From the NCBI GenBank assembly GCA_963705325.1, contig OY970069.1:1302001-1366000 (forward strand): a stretch of DNA of 64,000 nucleotides, read 5' to 3'. Below, one piece after another: positions 41,149 to 50,897 of this stretch; the stretch's first letter is position 1, and every line of letters starts with the position of its first letter. Origin of the DNA: DATARH01 sp963705325 (GTDB taxonomy: Bacteria > Pseudomonadota > Alphaproteobacteria > ATCC43930 > CGMCC-115725). A program made the position numbers and the translations under genes. The notes beneath the pieces were generated by a model. That model was not told the DNA's origin. It ran no database searches and worked only from the letters and a program-made list of their open reading frames with translations.

Positions 41149-41817
41149 TTGGCATATACGGTCCTCTGCACGACCGGTCTCGAGGTCGAGGCCAAGATCG
41201 CGCGCCGCGCCGGGTTTGCCGCGGTGGTTGGCGGCGGCAATCATCAGCGTACCGTTCAGGTCGTGGAGGAAGTCGGCTCGCAGGCCGAGTGTCTGGTCAG
41301 CTTTGGCATTGCCGGCGCGCTGAAGCCTGGCCTCAGGCCGGGCGATGTCATCCTCTCAACCGAAGTGATCGACGATGACCGCCGCTGGGTGACGGGCGAA
41401 AGCCTGCGCTCGCGGATTCCAGAATTGCTAACGGTGATCGGCGCCATCGAGGGGCCGGTGCTCGGCGCGGGAAGGGTGCTTGCCACTGAGGCCGACAAAC
41501 GCCGCGCCTGGAGCGAGACCGGCGCCCTCGCGGTCGATCTCGAAAGCGTTGTCGTCGCCCGCGCCGCTGCCGCGCTCGGCATCCCGTTTCTAGTGTTGCG
41601 CGCTATCGCTGATCCGGCCGGGCGGGCCCTGCCGCCTGCGGCGTTGCTGCCATTGAGCCCGAGTGGCAAGCCCCGGGTTGGGAAGGTGCTGGCGTCGGTG
41701 ATGCGCCGCCCGCAGCAGCTTCCCGGCCTGTTCGGGGTTGCGCGCGAAGCGCGGCAGGCTTTGGCGGCGCTCGTCGAGCCCGCGCACGCCCTGCGCCGAA
41801 TTCTCGCGGAGGCTTAG
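41149..41817 (+). CDS. hpnG: Hopanoid-associated phosphorylase HpnG
   Basis: A 222-residue nucleoside phosphorylase family protein. HpnG removes adenine from adenosylhopane to give phosphoribohopane. Family motifs: VSFGIAGALKPGLRPGDVILST and the substrate-binding ALAVDLESVVVARAAAALGIPFLVLRAIADPA. The start is TTG 41149, preceded by GGGGAGCAGGGG; no ATG or GTG in frame fits. An inverted repeat GCCAGC/GCTGGC (41111-41130) lies just upstream. It is convergent with hpnH, which produces its substrate. Confidence 0.92.
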   Translation: MAYTVLCTTGLEVEAKIARRAGFAAVVGGGNHQRTVQVVEEVGSQAECLVSFGIAGALKPGLRPGDVILSTEVIDDDRRWVTGESLRSRIPELLTVIGAIEGPVLGAGRVLATEADKRRAWSETGALAVDLESVVVARAAAALGIPFLVLRAIADPAGRALPPAALLPLSPSGKPRVGKVLASVMRRPQQLPGLFGVAREARQALAALVEPAHALRRILAEA

Positions 41818-41826
41818 CTCTCGAAG

Positions 41827-42951
41827 CTAGTCGTCGTCGCCCGCGGCGGTGAGGCGTTCCATCGCCTTCTCGACATGGCCGGAGAAGACGTATTGCGCCG
41901 GCCGCTGGCGGTCGAGCGCGATCTCCGGCGCCATCTCGCCCTCGGTCTTGACCCCGCGCAGCGCAACCTTGGCGGCCTTCCACGGCCGCTTCACGGAATC
42001 CACAACAGCAGTCGCCTCGTAGCCGCTATGCACCATGCAATCGGCGCATTTTTCGTAATTACCCGTGCCGTAGGCATCCCAATCGGTCTCTTCCATCAAC
42101 TCCTTGAAGGTCTTGGCGTAGCCTTCGCCGAGAAGGTAGCAAGGGCGCTGCCAGCCGAAATAATTGCGGCACGGATTGCCCCACGGCGTGCAGTGATAGG
42201 TCTGGTTGCCGGCGAGAAAGTCGAGGAACAGGCTCGACTGGTTGAACGACCAGCGTCGCTTCGGGTCGTGACGGAAGATGTCGCGGAAGAGCTCCTTGGT
42301 GCGCCGCCGGTTGAGGAAATGTTCCTGGTCCGGGGCCCGCTCGTAGGCATAGCCGGGCGAGACGGTGATCCCATCGATTCCCATCTCGGTGACCGCGTCG
42401 AAGAACCCGGCCATGCGTTCGGGGTCAGCGTTGTCGAACAGGGTGGCGTTGATGTTGACGCGGAAGCCCCTCGACTTGGCCAGGCGCAGCGCTTCGACCG
42501 CCTTGTCGTAAACGCCGTCGAGACAAACCGAGCGATCGTGGTCTTCCTTGTCGCCGTCGAGATGCACGGTCCAGGCGAAATACGGGTTTGGCTTGAACAG
42601 GTCGATCTTCTTTTCGAGCAGCAGCGCGTTGGTGCACAGATAGACAAATTTCTTGCGCGCGATGATGCCCTCCACGATCTGCTCGATCTCGCGATGGAGC
42701 AGGGGCTCGCCGCCGGCGACGACGACGATCGGCGCGCCGCATTCGTCAACCGCTTCGAGGCACTGGGCTACCGAAAGGCGCTGGTTGAGGATGGGGTCGG
42801 GATAATCGATCTTGCCGCAGCCGGCGCAGGCGAGGTTGCAGCGGAACAGCGGTTCCAACATCAGCACCAGCGGATAGCGCTTCACGCCGCGCAGATGCTG
42901 CCCCAACACGTAGGAGCCGACGCGAATCTTCTGATGCAGCGGGATCGCCAC
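41827..42951 (-). CDS. hpnH: Adenosyl-hopene transferase HpnH
   Basis: A 374-residue radical SAM enzyme that links the 5'-deoxyadenosyl group to hopene, the first side-chain step. The [4Fe-4S]/SAM motif is CNLACAGCGKI (CxxxCxxC), followed by VVVAGGEPLLH. Two further C-terminal Cys regions (YHCTPWGNPCRNYFG and CADCMVHSG) are as in other HpnH proteins. The GTG start has GAGGG six bases upstream. It follows ispH by 26 bases on the minus strand, so isoprenoid supply and side-chain building share a transcript. Confidence 0.95.
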   Translation of the reverse strand: MAIPLHQKIRVGSYVLGQHLRGVKRYPLVLMLEPLFRCNLACAGCGKIDYPDPILNQRLSVAQCLEAVDECGAPIVVVAGGEPLLHREIEQIVEGIIARKKFVYLCTNALLLEKKIDLFKPNPYFAWTVHLDGDKEDHDRSVCLDGVYDKAVEALRLAKSRGFRVNINATLFDNADPERMAGFFDAVTEMGIDGITVSPGYAYERAPDQEHFLNRRRTKELFRDIFRHDPKRRWSFNQSSLFLDFLAGNQTYHCTPWGNPCRNYFGWQRPCYLLGEGYAKTFKELMEETDWDAYGTGNYEKCADCMVHSGYEATAVVDSVKRPWKAAKVALRGVKTEGEMAPEIALDRQRPAQYVFSGHVEKAMERLTAAGDDD

Positions 42952-42977
42952 GATGAACCCTCGTCCGTCGCTTTCGA

Positions 42978-43919
42978 CTAATCGCCGGCTACCGGCTCGG
43001 CGAGCTGGACCGGCATACGGAAGCGGACATTCTCGGTGACCCCCGGGAGCCGCTGAATTTCGATTTGGTCTAGTTCGCGCAGCCGCTCGACCAACTCCTC
43101 GACCAATTCGTCGGGCGCCGAAGCGCCGGCCGTGATGCCCACCGCCGAGACGCCGTCAAGCCAGCGTGGGTCGAGCGCCTTGGCGTCCTCGATCAGGTAA
43201 CTCGGCACCCCAAACTCGGCGGCGATTTCGCGCAGCCGGTTCGAATTCGAACTGTTCGGCGCGCCCACCACCAGAACGATGTCGACGATCTTCGCCAACT
43301 CCAAGGTCGCGCGCTGGCGGTTTTGTGTCGCGTAGCAGATGTCCTTGGTGTCGGGCCCAAGGATCGACGGAAAGCGCGCCTTCAGCGCCTCGATCACCGC
43401 GCGCGTATCGTCGACCGATAACGTCGTCTGGGTAATGAAGGCAAGTTTGTCAGGATCGCCGACCTTGAGCCCGGCGACTTCCTCGGGGCGCGAGATCAGA
43501 TGCACCTTGCCGGTGATTCGACCCATCGTGCCTTCGATCTCGGGATGCCCTGCATGGCCAATGAGGATGATCTCACGGCCCTGGTTGGCGTAGCGCTGGC
43601 CCTCGATGTGGACCTTAGAGACCAGCGGACAGGTTGCGTCGATGACCGGTAGGCCGCGCTCTTCGGCGCGAGTCTCGATCGCGCTAGCGACGCCGTGCGC
43701 GCTGAAGATCGTCACTGCCCCCGGGGGAATCTCATCGATCTCGTCGACAAAGCGCGCGCCCTTGGCTCGCAGCCGCTCGACCACGTGGCGATTGTGCACA
43801 ATCTCATGGCGCACATAAATCGGCGGCCCGTATTTCTCGAGCGCGCGCTCGACGATCTCAATTGCGCGCTCGACCCCGGCGCAGAAGCCGCGGGGTTGGG
43901 CCAAGACCACTCGAATCAT
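42978..43919 (-). CDS. ispH: 4-hydroxy-3-methylbut-2-enyl diphosphate reductase
   Basis: A 313-residue [4Fe-4S] enzyme, last step of the MEP pathway, giving IPP and DMAPP. The three cluster cysteines are in PRGFCAGVERAI, VIDATCPLVSKVH and TKDICYATQNRQ; also GHPEIEGTMG and VVGAPNSSNSNRL. The ATG at 43919 yields the standard N-terminus (MIRVVLAQPRGFCAG), with GGAGG further upstream; a frame extending to 44195 is nonsense. Its location inside the hopanoid region suggests it feeds precursor to hopanoid synthesis. Confidence 0.96.
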   Translation of the reverse strand: MIRVVLAQPRGFCAGVERAIEIVERALEKYGPPIYVRHEIVHNRHVVERLRAKGARFVDEIDEIPPGAVTIFSAHGVASAIETRAEERGLPVIDATCPLVSKVHIEGQRYANQGREIILIGHAGHPEIEGTMGRITGKVHLISRPEEVAGLKVGDPDKLAFITQTTLSVDDTRAVIEALKARFPSILGPDTKDICYATQNRQRATLELAKIVDIVLVVGAPNSSNSNRLREIAAEFGVPSYLIEDAKALDPRWLDGVSAVGITAGASAPDELVEELVERLRELDQIEIQRLPGVTENVRFRMPVQLAEPVAGD

Positions 43920-44100
43920 CGCGTCTGCATACCTCCGCCGGCTCGCCCTATCCCTGCCACAACTAACGCCATCGGCGCAATCGTCGCCCGCGCACCGCTG
44001 CAAAATTGCGCGAACCGCAGGGTGGCGCGCTTTTGGCTGTGTGTTGCCGCCAGGTTTGTTATCACTACCGGGCTTTTCGGACATTAACTGACGAGTAGCC

Positions 44101-44718
44101 ATGTTGGTTTCAAGGCGTGCGTTTTTGATGGCTTCCTTGCCGATGGCCCTCAGCCTCAGCGACGCGAGGGCGGCGGACAGCCCAAATGCGGTCATTCAGC
44201 GGTTCTACGACGTGCTCCTATCGGTGATGAAGCAGGCCAAGCAATTGACTTTTGATCAGCGCTATCAGCGTCTCGCCCCGGCGGTCACCGCTGCCTTCGA
44301 TCTGGGTCTAACGAGCCGGCTGTCGGTCGGTCCAGACTGGGCGAAACTCAGCCCCGACCAGCAAAAGCGGTTTTCCGACATTTTCGCCCGCTACACGATC
44401 TCCAACTACGCCAACCGATTCGACGATTTCAATGGCGAGCGCTTCGAGGTGGACCCGAACCCGGTAGCCAATCCCAACGGCACCATCATACAGACGAAGC
44501 TGGTCAAATCAGACGGCGACAAGGTCACGCTCAATTACCTGATGCGCCAGGGAGCCAGCGGGTCGTGGCAGGTCATAGACGTCTATCTCAGCGGCACGAT
44601 CAGCGAGCTCGCGACGCGGCGCTCTGAATATGGCGGCGTGCTGCAGACGAGCGGCGCCGACGGGCTCATCAAGCTGCTTGAGGATCGCACCGCCGCCTTG
44701 CGGACGGGCAAGAACTAA
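44101..44718 (+). CDS. hpnM: HpnM, MlaC/Ttg2D-type phospholipid-binding protein
   Basis: A 205-residue exported protein with an Arg-rich signal (MLVSRRAFLMASLPMALSLSDARA) and an MlaC-like domain: VIQRFYDVL, QRYQRLAPAVTAAFDL, FARYTISNYANRFDDFNGE and WQVIDVYLSGTISELA. MlaC proteins ferry lipids across the periplasm; HpnM is the member found in hopanoid clusters. It ends three bases before the convergent mlaA gene, whose product is the outer-membrane partner in the Mla system. Confidence 0.92.
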   Translation: MLVSRRAFLMASLPMALSLSDARAADSPNAVIQRFYDVLLSVMKQAKQLTFDQRYQRLAPAVTAAFDLGLTSRLSVGPDWAKLSPDQQKRFSDIFARYTISNYANRFDDFNGERFEVDPNPVANPNGTIIQTKLVKSDGDKVTLNYLMRQGASGSWQVIDVYLSGTISELATRRSEYGGVLQTSGADGLIKLLEDRTAALRTGKN

Positions 44719-44721
44719 AGG

Positions 44722-45627
44722 TCAGCGCGTCCCGAATAGGTTGGCATTGACGCGGCTTGCGATTTGCCGGCTCGGGGTGAGGCTGCTGGGCTTTGTCGCC
44801 GGCGGCGGGGCGGGGGACACGGCAGGGGCGGGCGTTGGCGCCGGGGTACCGGGATCATTGTAGAGGTTCGGCGTCGCCGCCGGCGCGGTGCCATGGTTCA
44901 GTTCGGCGGCCCGATTCTGCTGCGCCAAGCTGCGCAGCTGGGCATAGAAATCGACCGAATTCTTCTCCAAGTCATCGAGGATGTCGAGCACGGCGGCGCG
45001 ATCGTCGACCCCGCCGACGAGCAGGCGCGCTGTCGTCAGCTCCGTGACGCCGTGGTCGTTGGCCCAGATCGTGAAAGGATCGGCATACGAATCAACACCC
45101 TGACCGATCGCATCGCGAGGGTTGGACGGGCCGAAGACCGGCAGAATCAAATAGGGGCCGGACTTGATGCCCCAAACGTAGAGCGTTTGCCCGAAATCGG
45201 CGGGCTGGCGCTCCATTCCATTTCTCGTCGCAATGTCAAAAATCCCGGCCAGACCGACCGTGCTGTTCATTGCAAAGCGGCCGAGGGTGATACCGGCGCG
45301 TTTGAATTCCCCTTGAAGTATGTTGTCGAAAAAGACCGTCGGCTCCTTCAGATTGTTGAGTACGTTATGTACGGCCGTGCGCCCGTCCTCAGGTACGATG
45401 AAGACATAGGCCTTTGCCAGGGGCCGAATGACGGCGTGATCGAGCGCCAAATTCAGGACTAAGATCTTACGATTGAGCGGCTCAAGCGGGTCGTTGTTTT
45501 GCTCGTAAACGGCAAGTTCGGCCGGATCGCTCGGCGGGGTCGCGCAGCCGCCGACCAGCACGGCCAGCATCATGGCGGCCCCACCGGCATATCTCATCGC
45601 AGCCCGGAGCGGCGGGGCGAGGTTCAC
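44722..45627 (-). CDS. mlaA: MlaA/VacJ family outer-membrane lipoprotein
   Basis: A 301-residue lipoprotein with lipobox VLVGGCATPP and an MlaA domain: DPLEPLNRKILVLNLALD, FDNILQGEFKRAG, GRFAMNSTVGLAGIFD, FGQTLYVWGIKSGPYLILPVFGPSNPRDAIG. MlaA extracts lipids from the outer leaflet. The C-terminal 60 residues are Pro/Ala-rich and disordered. The start is GTG 45627 or ATG 45597. With HpnM next door it suggests lipid shuttling dedicated to hopanoids, which is inference from position. Confidence 0.94.
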   Translation of the reverse strand: MNLAPPLRAAMRYAGGAAMMLAVLVGGCATPPSDPAELAVYEQNNDPLEPLNRKILVLNLALDHAVIRPLAKAYVFIVPEDGRTAVHNVLNNLKEPTVFFDNILQGEFKRAGITLGRFAMNSTVGLAGIFDIATRNGMERQPADFGQTLYVWGIKSGPYLILPVFGPSNPRDAIGQGVDSYADPFTIWANDHGVTELTTARLLVGGVDDRAAVLDILDDLEKNSVDFYAQLRSLAQQNRAAELNHGTAPAATPNLYNDPGTPAPTPAPAVSPAPPPATKPSSLTPSRQIASRVNANLFGTR

Positions 45628-45747
45628 GGACGCTTACCGATAATTCAGTTGCCAGGTCTGTAGCGTGGGTGCATCGTTGACAATCCCGATTACGAACGCA
45701 ACAGCAAAACACTATGCCCTCGGTGCGTTTTTGCGCTTGACTGGGGG

Positions 45748-46884
45748 ATGATGGCGTCACTCGTCCTGGCTCTCGTCCTCTTTCCGGTGTGGATATATCT
45801 CACCGGCACCGTCGCTGCCGCAATGCGGTTCGCCCGGCGCGGGACAACGTTGCCACCAGAGCAGCCCCCGGTATCGGTGTTGAAGCCGCTTTACGGCGCG
45901 GAACCGGCCCTCTATGAGAACCTGCGTTCGTTTATCGATCAGGATTATCCCAACCGGCAGATCGTGTTCGGTGTGCGCAACCCCGAAGACGGTGCGCTGC
46001 CCGTGGCGCGAGCACTGGTCGCCGAGCGGCTGGAGGTCGACATCGATCTCGTCGTCGATGCGCGCGCCGGCGGCGGCAATCTCAAGGTCGCAAATCTGAT
46101 CAACATGCTGCCCGCGGCAAAGCATGACCTCTTGGTCTTCGCTGACAGCGACATGCACGTCGATTCGCGCTATCTCGCGACTGTGACGGCGCCGTTGCGG
46201 GATCCGGCGGTCGGGCTGGTGACGTGCCTTTATCGCGGATTGCCCGCCGCCGGGGTATGGTCGCGGCTCGGCGCCCTGCACATCAACTTCGGTTTCCTGC
46301 CGAGTGCGCTACTCGGCGAGGCGCTGGGAACAGGGGGCGGCTGCTTTGGCGCAACGATAGCCTTGCGCCGCGGGGTCCTGGACAGAATGGGGGGGCTCGC
46401 GGTGGTACGCGACGAACTGGCCGACGATTATCGCATCGGTGCCGCAGTCCGCGATTTGGGGCTGTCGACGGTACTGAGCCCATACGTCGTCGAAACCTCG
46501 GTCAGCGAGAAGAATTTCAAGTGCCTCTGGCGCCACGAGCTGCGCTGGGCGCGGACGGTGCGGGCGATGGCCCCGGTGGGGTTCGCCGGTTCGGTGGTGA
46601 CGCACGCTGTGGCGATCGCGGGTCTGGCCGCGATCTTCAGCGGATTGAGCGCGACTTCGCTGGTGTTTCTCGCGATCTCCTGTTTGCTCCGCTGGGCAAC
46701 GGCGGGGGCGATCGCGCGTATCTTGCGATTGCCGATAGCCGGGTTGTGGCTACTGCCGTTGCGCGATTTGCTGTCGTTTGCGGTCTTTGTCGGCAGCTTC
46801 TTCGGTCGCAACGTGTCATGGCGCGACCAGTTGTTTCACATCGCGCCGAGCGGTCGAATCATTGTTGAAAGAGACGGTGAGTAG
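45748..46884 (+). CDS. hpnI: Hopanoid glycosyltransferase HpnI
   Basis: A 378-residue family-2 glycosyltransferase like ceramide glucosyltransferases, which adds N-acetylglucosamine to bacteriohopanetetrol. N-terminal membrane helix (1-25), nucleotide-binding PPVSVLKPLYGAEP, DxD-like FADSDMHVD, GTGGGCFGATIA, and the (Q/R)xxRW-type LRWARTVR, then three C-terminal helices. It is followed ten bases later by hpnJ. The deacetylase hpnK, which acts between them, is not in the window. Confidence 0.93.
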   Translation: MMASLVLALVLFPVWIYLTGTVAAAMRFARRGTTLPPEQPPVSVLKPLYGAEPALYENLRSFIDQDYPNRQIVFGVRNPEDGALPVARALVAERLEVDIDLVVDARAGGGNLKVANLINMLPAAKHDLLVFADSDMHVDSRYLATVTAPLRDPAVGLVTCLYRGLPAAGVWSRLGALHINFGFLPSALLGEALGTGGGCFGATIALRRGVLDRMGGLAVVRDELADDYRIGAAVRDLGLSTVLSPYVVETSVSEKNFKCLWRHELRWARTVRAMAPVGFAGSVVTHAVAIAGLAAIFSGLSATSLVFLAISCLLRWATAGAIARILRLPIAGLWLLPLRDLLSFAVFVGSFFGRNVSWRDQLFHIAPSGRIIVERDGE

Positions 46885-46893
46885 GTCATCCGC

Positions 46894-48321
46894 ATGATGA
46901 AAACCCTCTTCCTGCAGCCGCCTTCTTTCGATGGTTTCGATGGCGGCGCCGGGTCACGCTACCAGGCTAAGCGCGAAATCCGCTCGTTCTGGTTCCCCAC
47001 CTGGCTGGCGCAGCCGGCCGCGCTGGTGCCGGGCTCGAAGCTGATCGACGCGCCGCCGGCGCGGCTGCAGCTCGATACGGTGTTGCGTCAAGCCGGCGAT
47101 TACGAGCTCGCGGTGATGCACACCTCGACCCCCTCCTTCGCCAGCGACATCAAGGTCGCCGCCGCACTCAAGGAGGCAAACCCAAAGCTCAAGATCGGCC
47201 TTGTCGGCGCCAAGGTCGCAGTCGAGCCGGAGGCAAGCCTAGCCGCGTCGCGGGCGGTCGATTTCGTCGCCCGCGAAGAATTCGACTTCACGATCAAGGA
47301 AGTTGCCGAAGGCCGCAGCTTCGCCGACGTCGACGGGCTCAGCTATCGCAATGCCGCCGGAGCCATCGTCCATAATCGCGACCGCGCGATGCTCGAGAAC
47401 ATGGATGAGCTGCCCTTCGTCACCGAGGTCTACAAGCGCGACCTCAAGGTCGAGGACTATTTCATCGGCTATCTCAAGCATCCCTACGTGTCGCTCTACA
47501 CCGGGCGCGGCTGCAAAAGCCGTTGCACCTTTTGCCTGTGGCCGCAGACGGTTGGCGGCCACCGCTACCGGGTGCGCAGTGTCGATCACGTGATTGAGGA
47601 AATTCGCCGGGCGAAGGACTGGTTCCCGCAAGTCAAGGAGTTCTTCTTCGACGACGATACCTTCACCGACAATCTGCCGCGCGCCGAGGCCATCGCAAAG
47701 GAACTGGGAAAGCTCGGCGTGACCTGGTCGTGCAACGCCAAGGCCAATGTGCCGCGCGCCACGCTCGAGGCACTGCGTAACAACGGGCTCAGGCTGCTGC
47801 TGGTGGGTTACGAGACGGGCAACCAGCAAATCCTGCACAACATCAAGAAGGGCATGCGGGTCGACGTCGCCCGCCGCTTCACCAAGGACTGCCACGAGCT
47901 CGGCATCACCATCCACGGTACGTTCATCCTCGGCCTGCCTGGCGAAAGCCGCGAGACGATCGAGGAGACCATCAACTTCGCCGCCGACATCAACCCGCAC
48001 ACAATCCAGGTTTCGCTCGCGGCGCCCTACCCCGGCACTGAGCTCTACCGGCAGGCAATCGAGAACGGCTGGCTCGACACCGAGCACGCCGAGCTGATCG
48101 ACGACAGCGGGGTGCAGATCGCGCCGCTGCACTACGACCACCTGACGCATACAGAGATTTTCGAGTCGGTTGAGACTTTCTATAAGCGCTTCTATTTCCG
48201 CCGGAAGAAGATCGCTTCGCTGGTCGGCGAGATGATCCGCAGCCCGGAGATGATGAAGCGGCGGCTGCGCGAGGGCGTCGAGTTCTTCCAGTTTCTGCGC
48301 AACCGGGAAATGGCCGGCTAG
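46894..48321 (+). CDS. hpnJ: Hopanoid radical SAM protein HpnJ
   Basis: A 475-residue B12-binding radical SAM protein needed for the cyclitol-ether head group of composite hopanoids. The N-terminal half is a cobalamin-binding-like domain (LFLQPPSFDGFDGGAGSRYQ). The radical SAM site is GRGCKSRCTFCLWP (CxxxCxxC), then FFDDDTFTDN and a TIM-barrel end LGLPGESRETIEETINFA. The stop shares CTAG with the stop of the convergent hpnN. Confidence 0.94.
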   Translation: MMKTLFLQPPSFDGFDGGAGSRYQAKREIRSFWFPTWLAQPAALVPGSKLIDAPPARLQLDTVLRQAGDYELAVMHTSTPSFASDIKVAAALKEANPKLKIGLVGAKVAVEPEASLAASRAVDFVAREEFDFTIKEVAEGRSFADVDGLSYRNAAGAIVHNRDRAMLENMDELPFVTEVYKRDLKVEDYFIGYLKHPYVSLYTGRGCKSRCTFCLWPQTVGGHRYRVRSVDHVIEEIRRAKDWFPQVKEFFFDDDTFTDNLPRAEAIAKELGKLGVTWSCNAKANVPRATLEALRNNGLRLLLVGYETGNQQILHNIKKGMRVDVARRFTKDCHELGITIHGTFILGLPGESRETIEETINFAADINPHTIQVSLAAPYPGTELYRQAIENGWLDTEHAELIDDSGVQIAPLHYDHLTHTEIFESVETFYKRFYFRRKKIASLVGEMIRSPEMMKRRLREGVEFFQFLRNREMAG

Positions 48322-50897
48322 CTCGGCCGGGGCGGGCCCAAGAGGGCCGGCAGGACGAACAGCGTGCAGAACACCGTGCAGGCGAGCGAGATCGTCAGCA
48401 GCAAGCCCATGTCCGCTTCACCGGGATCGGGCGACAACGCCAAGCTGCCGAAGGCGCACATCGTCGTCAGCGCGCTGAAGACGACGGCGCGCGCGGTCGA
48501 CGATTGCAGGTGATCGGCGAGACCAGCTCGCCAGTTCATCACAAAGTAGATGTCGAAGGCGACGCCGATGCCGAGCAGCAGCGGCAGCGCGATGATGTTG
48601 GCGTAATTAAGCCTGATGCCCGCGACGACGGTGATCGCCAGGGTCAACAGCGCCGCCAGCAGCAGCGGCGCGATCACCAGCGCCACGTCACGCGGCCGCC
48701 GTAGCACCGCGATGAGCAGCACGGTGATTACCGCGACCGCGATGACCCCAGCCTCGACAAACGCCGAGCTGATGAGACGCCCGGCTTCGAGGATGGTGAC
48801 CGGCGTGCCGGTCGCCTGCGGGGCGACGCGGTGCACCGCCGCGACAAAGCGCTTGAGCACGGCGGGATCGCGGGCATCACCCTTGGGAAAAACTTCGATC
48901 CGTGCCGCGCCGTTCGCCCCGATCCAAGTCGCTCGCAAGTCCGCGGGCAGGTCGGCGAGGGTTAGCTCCTTCGCCTGGAGTAACTGGCCGAGCAGCTCGA
49001 TTCGATGCAGCAGCCCCGACAACAACGCCTTTTGTAGCGTCGGGATAATCGCCGGTCCACGCGAGTCGGCCTTATCGAGCGCGGCTGCCAGTTTGGCGGT
49101 CGGCCCATCCCCCGGATGCGCGGCGATGAATTTCCGCAAAACGGCGGCGCACCCGGCGAGCGCCGTCATGGTCTCGGCATCGCTCGGCGGTGGCAGGATT
49201 GTCGCCGGGGTCAGACTGGGCCCGAGCAGAAGCCCCAAATCCGAAAGAATTGCCAGCTTCTCCTGCTGATGCGCGGGAACAAAGCTTGCCGCGCTGACCG
49301 TCATCGACACCTCAGGTAATTGCTCGAACTTGTCGGCGAGGGCACGCGCCGCGTCGATGTTCGGCGCGAGGATCTCCGCGGTGTATGGCGTCGTCAGCGG
49401 GTCATTCATCAAATCGGTGATCGTCTGCATCGCCTCGCTATGCGGGTTCTTGAGATCGAGCGGATCGGAATCGAAACTGACCCGCGGCAACAACACGAGG
49501 GCGACGGCGGCGATGATCGCCGCGCCGGAAACGACCCAACCGCGGCGCTTGTGCAGAAAGCGGTCGATCGGCGCGGCGCGGGCGAAGCCGACCGCCTGGG
49601 CCTCCGGTTTCGGGCTAAGCAGCGTCAATATCGCTGGTAACAGCGTGAAATTGAGCACGATCGCGATGACCATGCCGACGCCGGCGATCCAGCCGAGTTC
49701 GCGCACGCCGACATAGGGAGTTGGCACGAAGGACAAAAAGCCGATCGCGGTCGCGGCGGCGGCGAGCATCAGTGACGGACCGATCGTCCGCGCCGCCGCG
49801 GCGAGCGCGGCATCGAGCGCGCCGGTCTGGTGCCGCTGGTCGCGATAGCGGATCGAGAACTGGATGCTGAAATCGACCGCGAGGCCGATGAACAACACCC
49901 CGAACGCCACCGAGATCACATTCAAGGTGCCGATCGACAGCGCGGCGAAGGCGCCGGTCAACACCAGCCCGCAGATAACCGTGACCAGGCAAGCGGCGAC
50001 CAGGCGCGGCGAGCGCAGCCCGGCGAAGAGGATCACCAGCATCGAGCCGATCGACAGGAGAGCGGAGCGCAGCGCGCCCTTGCGTAAGGTCGCGAACTGG
50101 TCGTCGTCGAGCGCAACCGACCCGGTGACGCGCACCCGGACGCCGTTCTGCGGCGTCAATCCGAACTCGGCGGCAACGCGCTCAATTTCAGCCGTCGCCT
50201 TCGCCCCCGGCTCGAGCGAGTGGTAATCGAGCACCGGCTGCGCCAGCACGAATTGGCGCAAGGCACGCGGATTGGCTTTGCCGCCGCTCAACACGGCCTG
50301 CCACGACAGGCTCACTGGTTGGCCCGAGACGACGCCATCGACGATGTCGGCGATCTTGTCGAGGGTCGGGTCGAGCTTGTCGATCGTCACATCGCCGCGG
50401 TTCGCCCCTTCGACAAAGAGCTTGATGGTATCAAACAGGCCGCGAAGGCTCGGGTCGGCGGCAAGGCTGCCAAGGAGCGGCTGCGCGGCGATCAGCTGTT
50501 GCGACAGGGAGTTGAGCTCGTCCACTGACAGGAAGAGCAGGCCGTTTTTGTCGAAAAAGGGGCCCCCGTCGGGCCGGCGTACGGTGCTGAAGTAGTTCGG
50601 CTCCGCGCTGAGCCTGTCGGCGAGACGCTGGGCCGCGTCATCGGCAAGTTCGCCGGTGGTCCCATCGATGACGATGGCCAACAGGTTGCCGTTCTGCGGG
50701 AACGCGCGATCCATCGCGACTTCATCTTGCCGCCAGGGGAGATTACTCGGCAGGAGGTTTTCGATGTTGGTGTCGATCGCTAGTTGGCCGGCGGCGTACC
50801 AGCCCGCGGCAACGGTCAAGGCCAGTATGGCGATGACATTTGCGGCGGGACGGCGGCGTGCGGCATCGACGAGGCGAACGATGAGCGCGGCGATCAC
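48318..50897 (-). CDS. hpnN: Hopanoid transporter HpnN (MMPL/RND family)
   Basis: An 859-residue inner-membrane RND-type transporter with two periplasmic domains (after TM1 and after TM7) and about 11-12 transmembrane helices. Known HpnN moves hopanoids to the outer membrane. Evidence: N-terminal helix then LAIDTNIENLLPSNLPWRQ, the MMPL helix block VISVAFGVLFIGLAVDFSIQF and, in the second half, NIIALPLLLGIGVAFDIYFV. It ends with several helices and no cytoplasmic tail. It is transcribed toward hpnJ and away from the 55-residue ORF. Confidence 0.94.
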   Translation of the reverse strand: MIAALIVRLVDAARRRPAANVIAILALTVAAGWYAAGQLAIDTNIENLLPSNLPWRQDEVAMDRAFPQNGNLLAIVIDGTTGELADDAAQRLADRLSAEPNYFSTVRRPDGGPFFDKNGLLFLSVDELNSLSQQLIAAQPLLGSLAADPSLRGLFDTIKLFVEGANRGDVTIDKLDPTLDKIADIVDGVVSGQPVSLSWQAVLSGGKANPRALRQFVLAQPVLDYHSLEPGAKATAEIERVAAEFGLTPQNGVRVRVTGSVALDDDQFATLRKGALRSALLSIGSMLVILFAGLRSPRLVAACLVTVICGLVLTGAFAALSIGTLNVISVAFGVLFIGLAVDFSIQFSIRYRDQRHQTGALDAALAAAARTIGPSLMLAAAATAIGFLSFVPTPYVGVRELGWIAGVGMVIAIVLNFTLLPAILTLLSPKPEAQAVGFARAAPIDRFLHKRRGWVVSGAAIIAAVALVLLPRVSFDSDPLDLKNPHSEAMQTITDLMNDPLTTPYTAEILAPNIDAARALADKFEQLPEVSMTVSAASFVPAHQQEKLAILSDLGLLLGPSLTPATILPPPSDAETMTALAGCAAVLRKFIAAHPGDGPTAKLAAALDKADSRGPAIIPTLQKALLSGLLHRIELLGQLLQAKELTLADLPADLRATWIGANGAARIEVFPKGDARDPAVLKRFVAAVHRVAPQATGTPVTILEAGRLISSAFVEAGVIAVAVITVLLIAVLRRPRDVALVIAPLLLAALLTLAITVVAGIRLNYANIIALPLLLGIGVAFDIYFVMNWRAGLADHLQSSTARAVVFSALTTMCAFGSLALSPDPGEADMGLLLTISLACTVFCTLFVLPALLGPPRPS

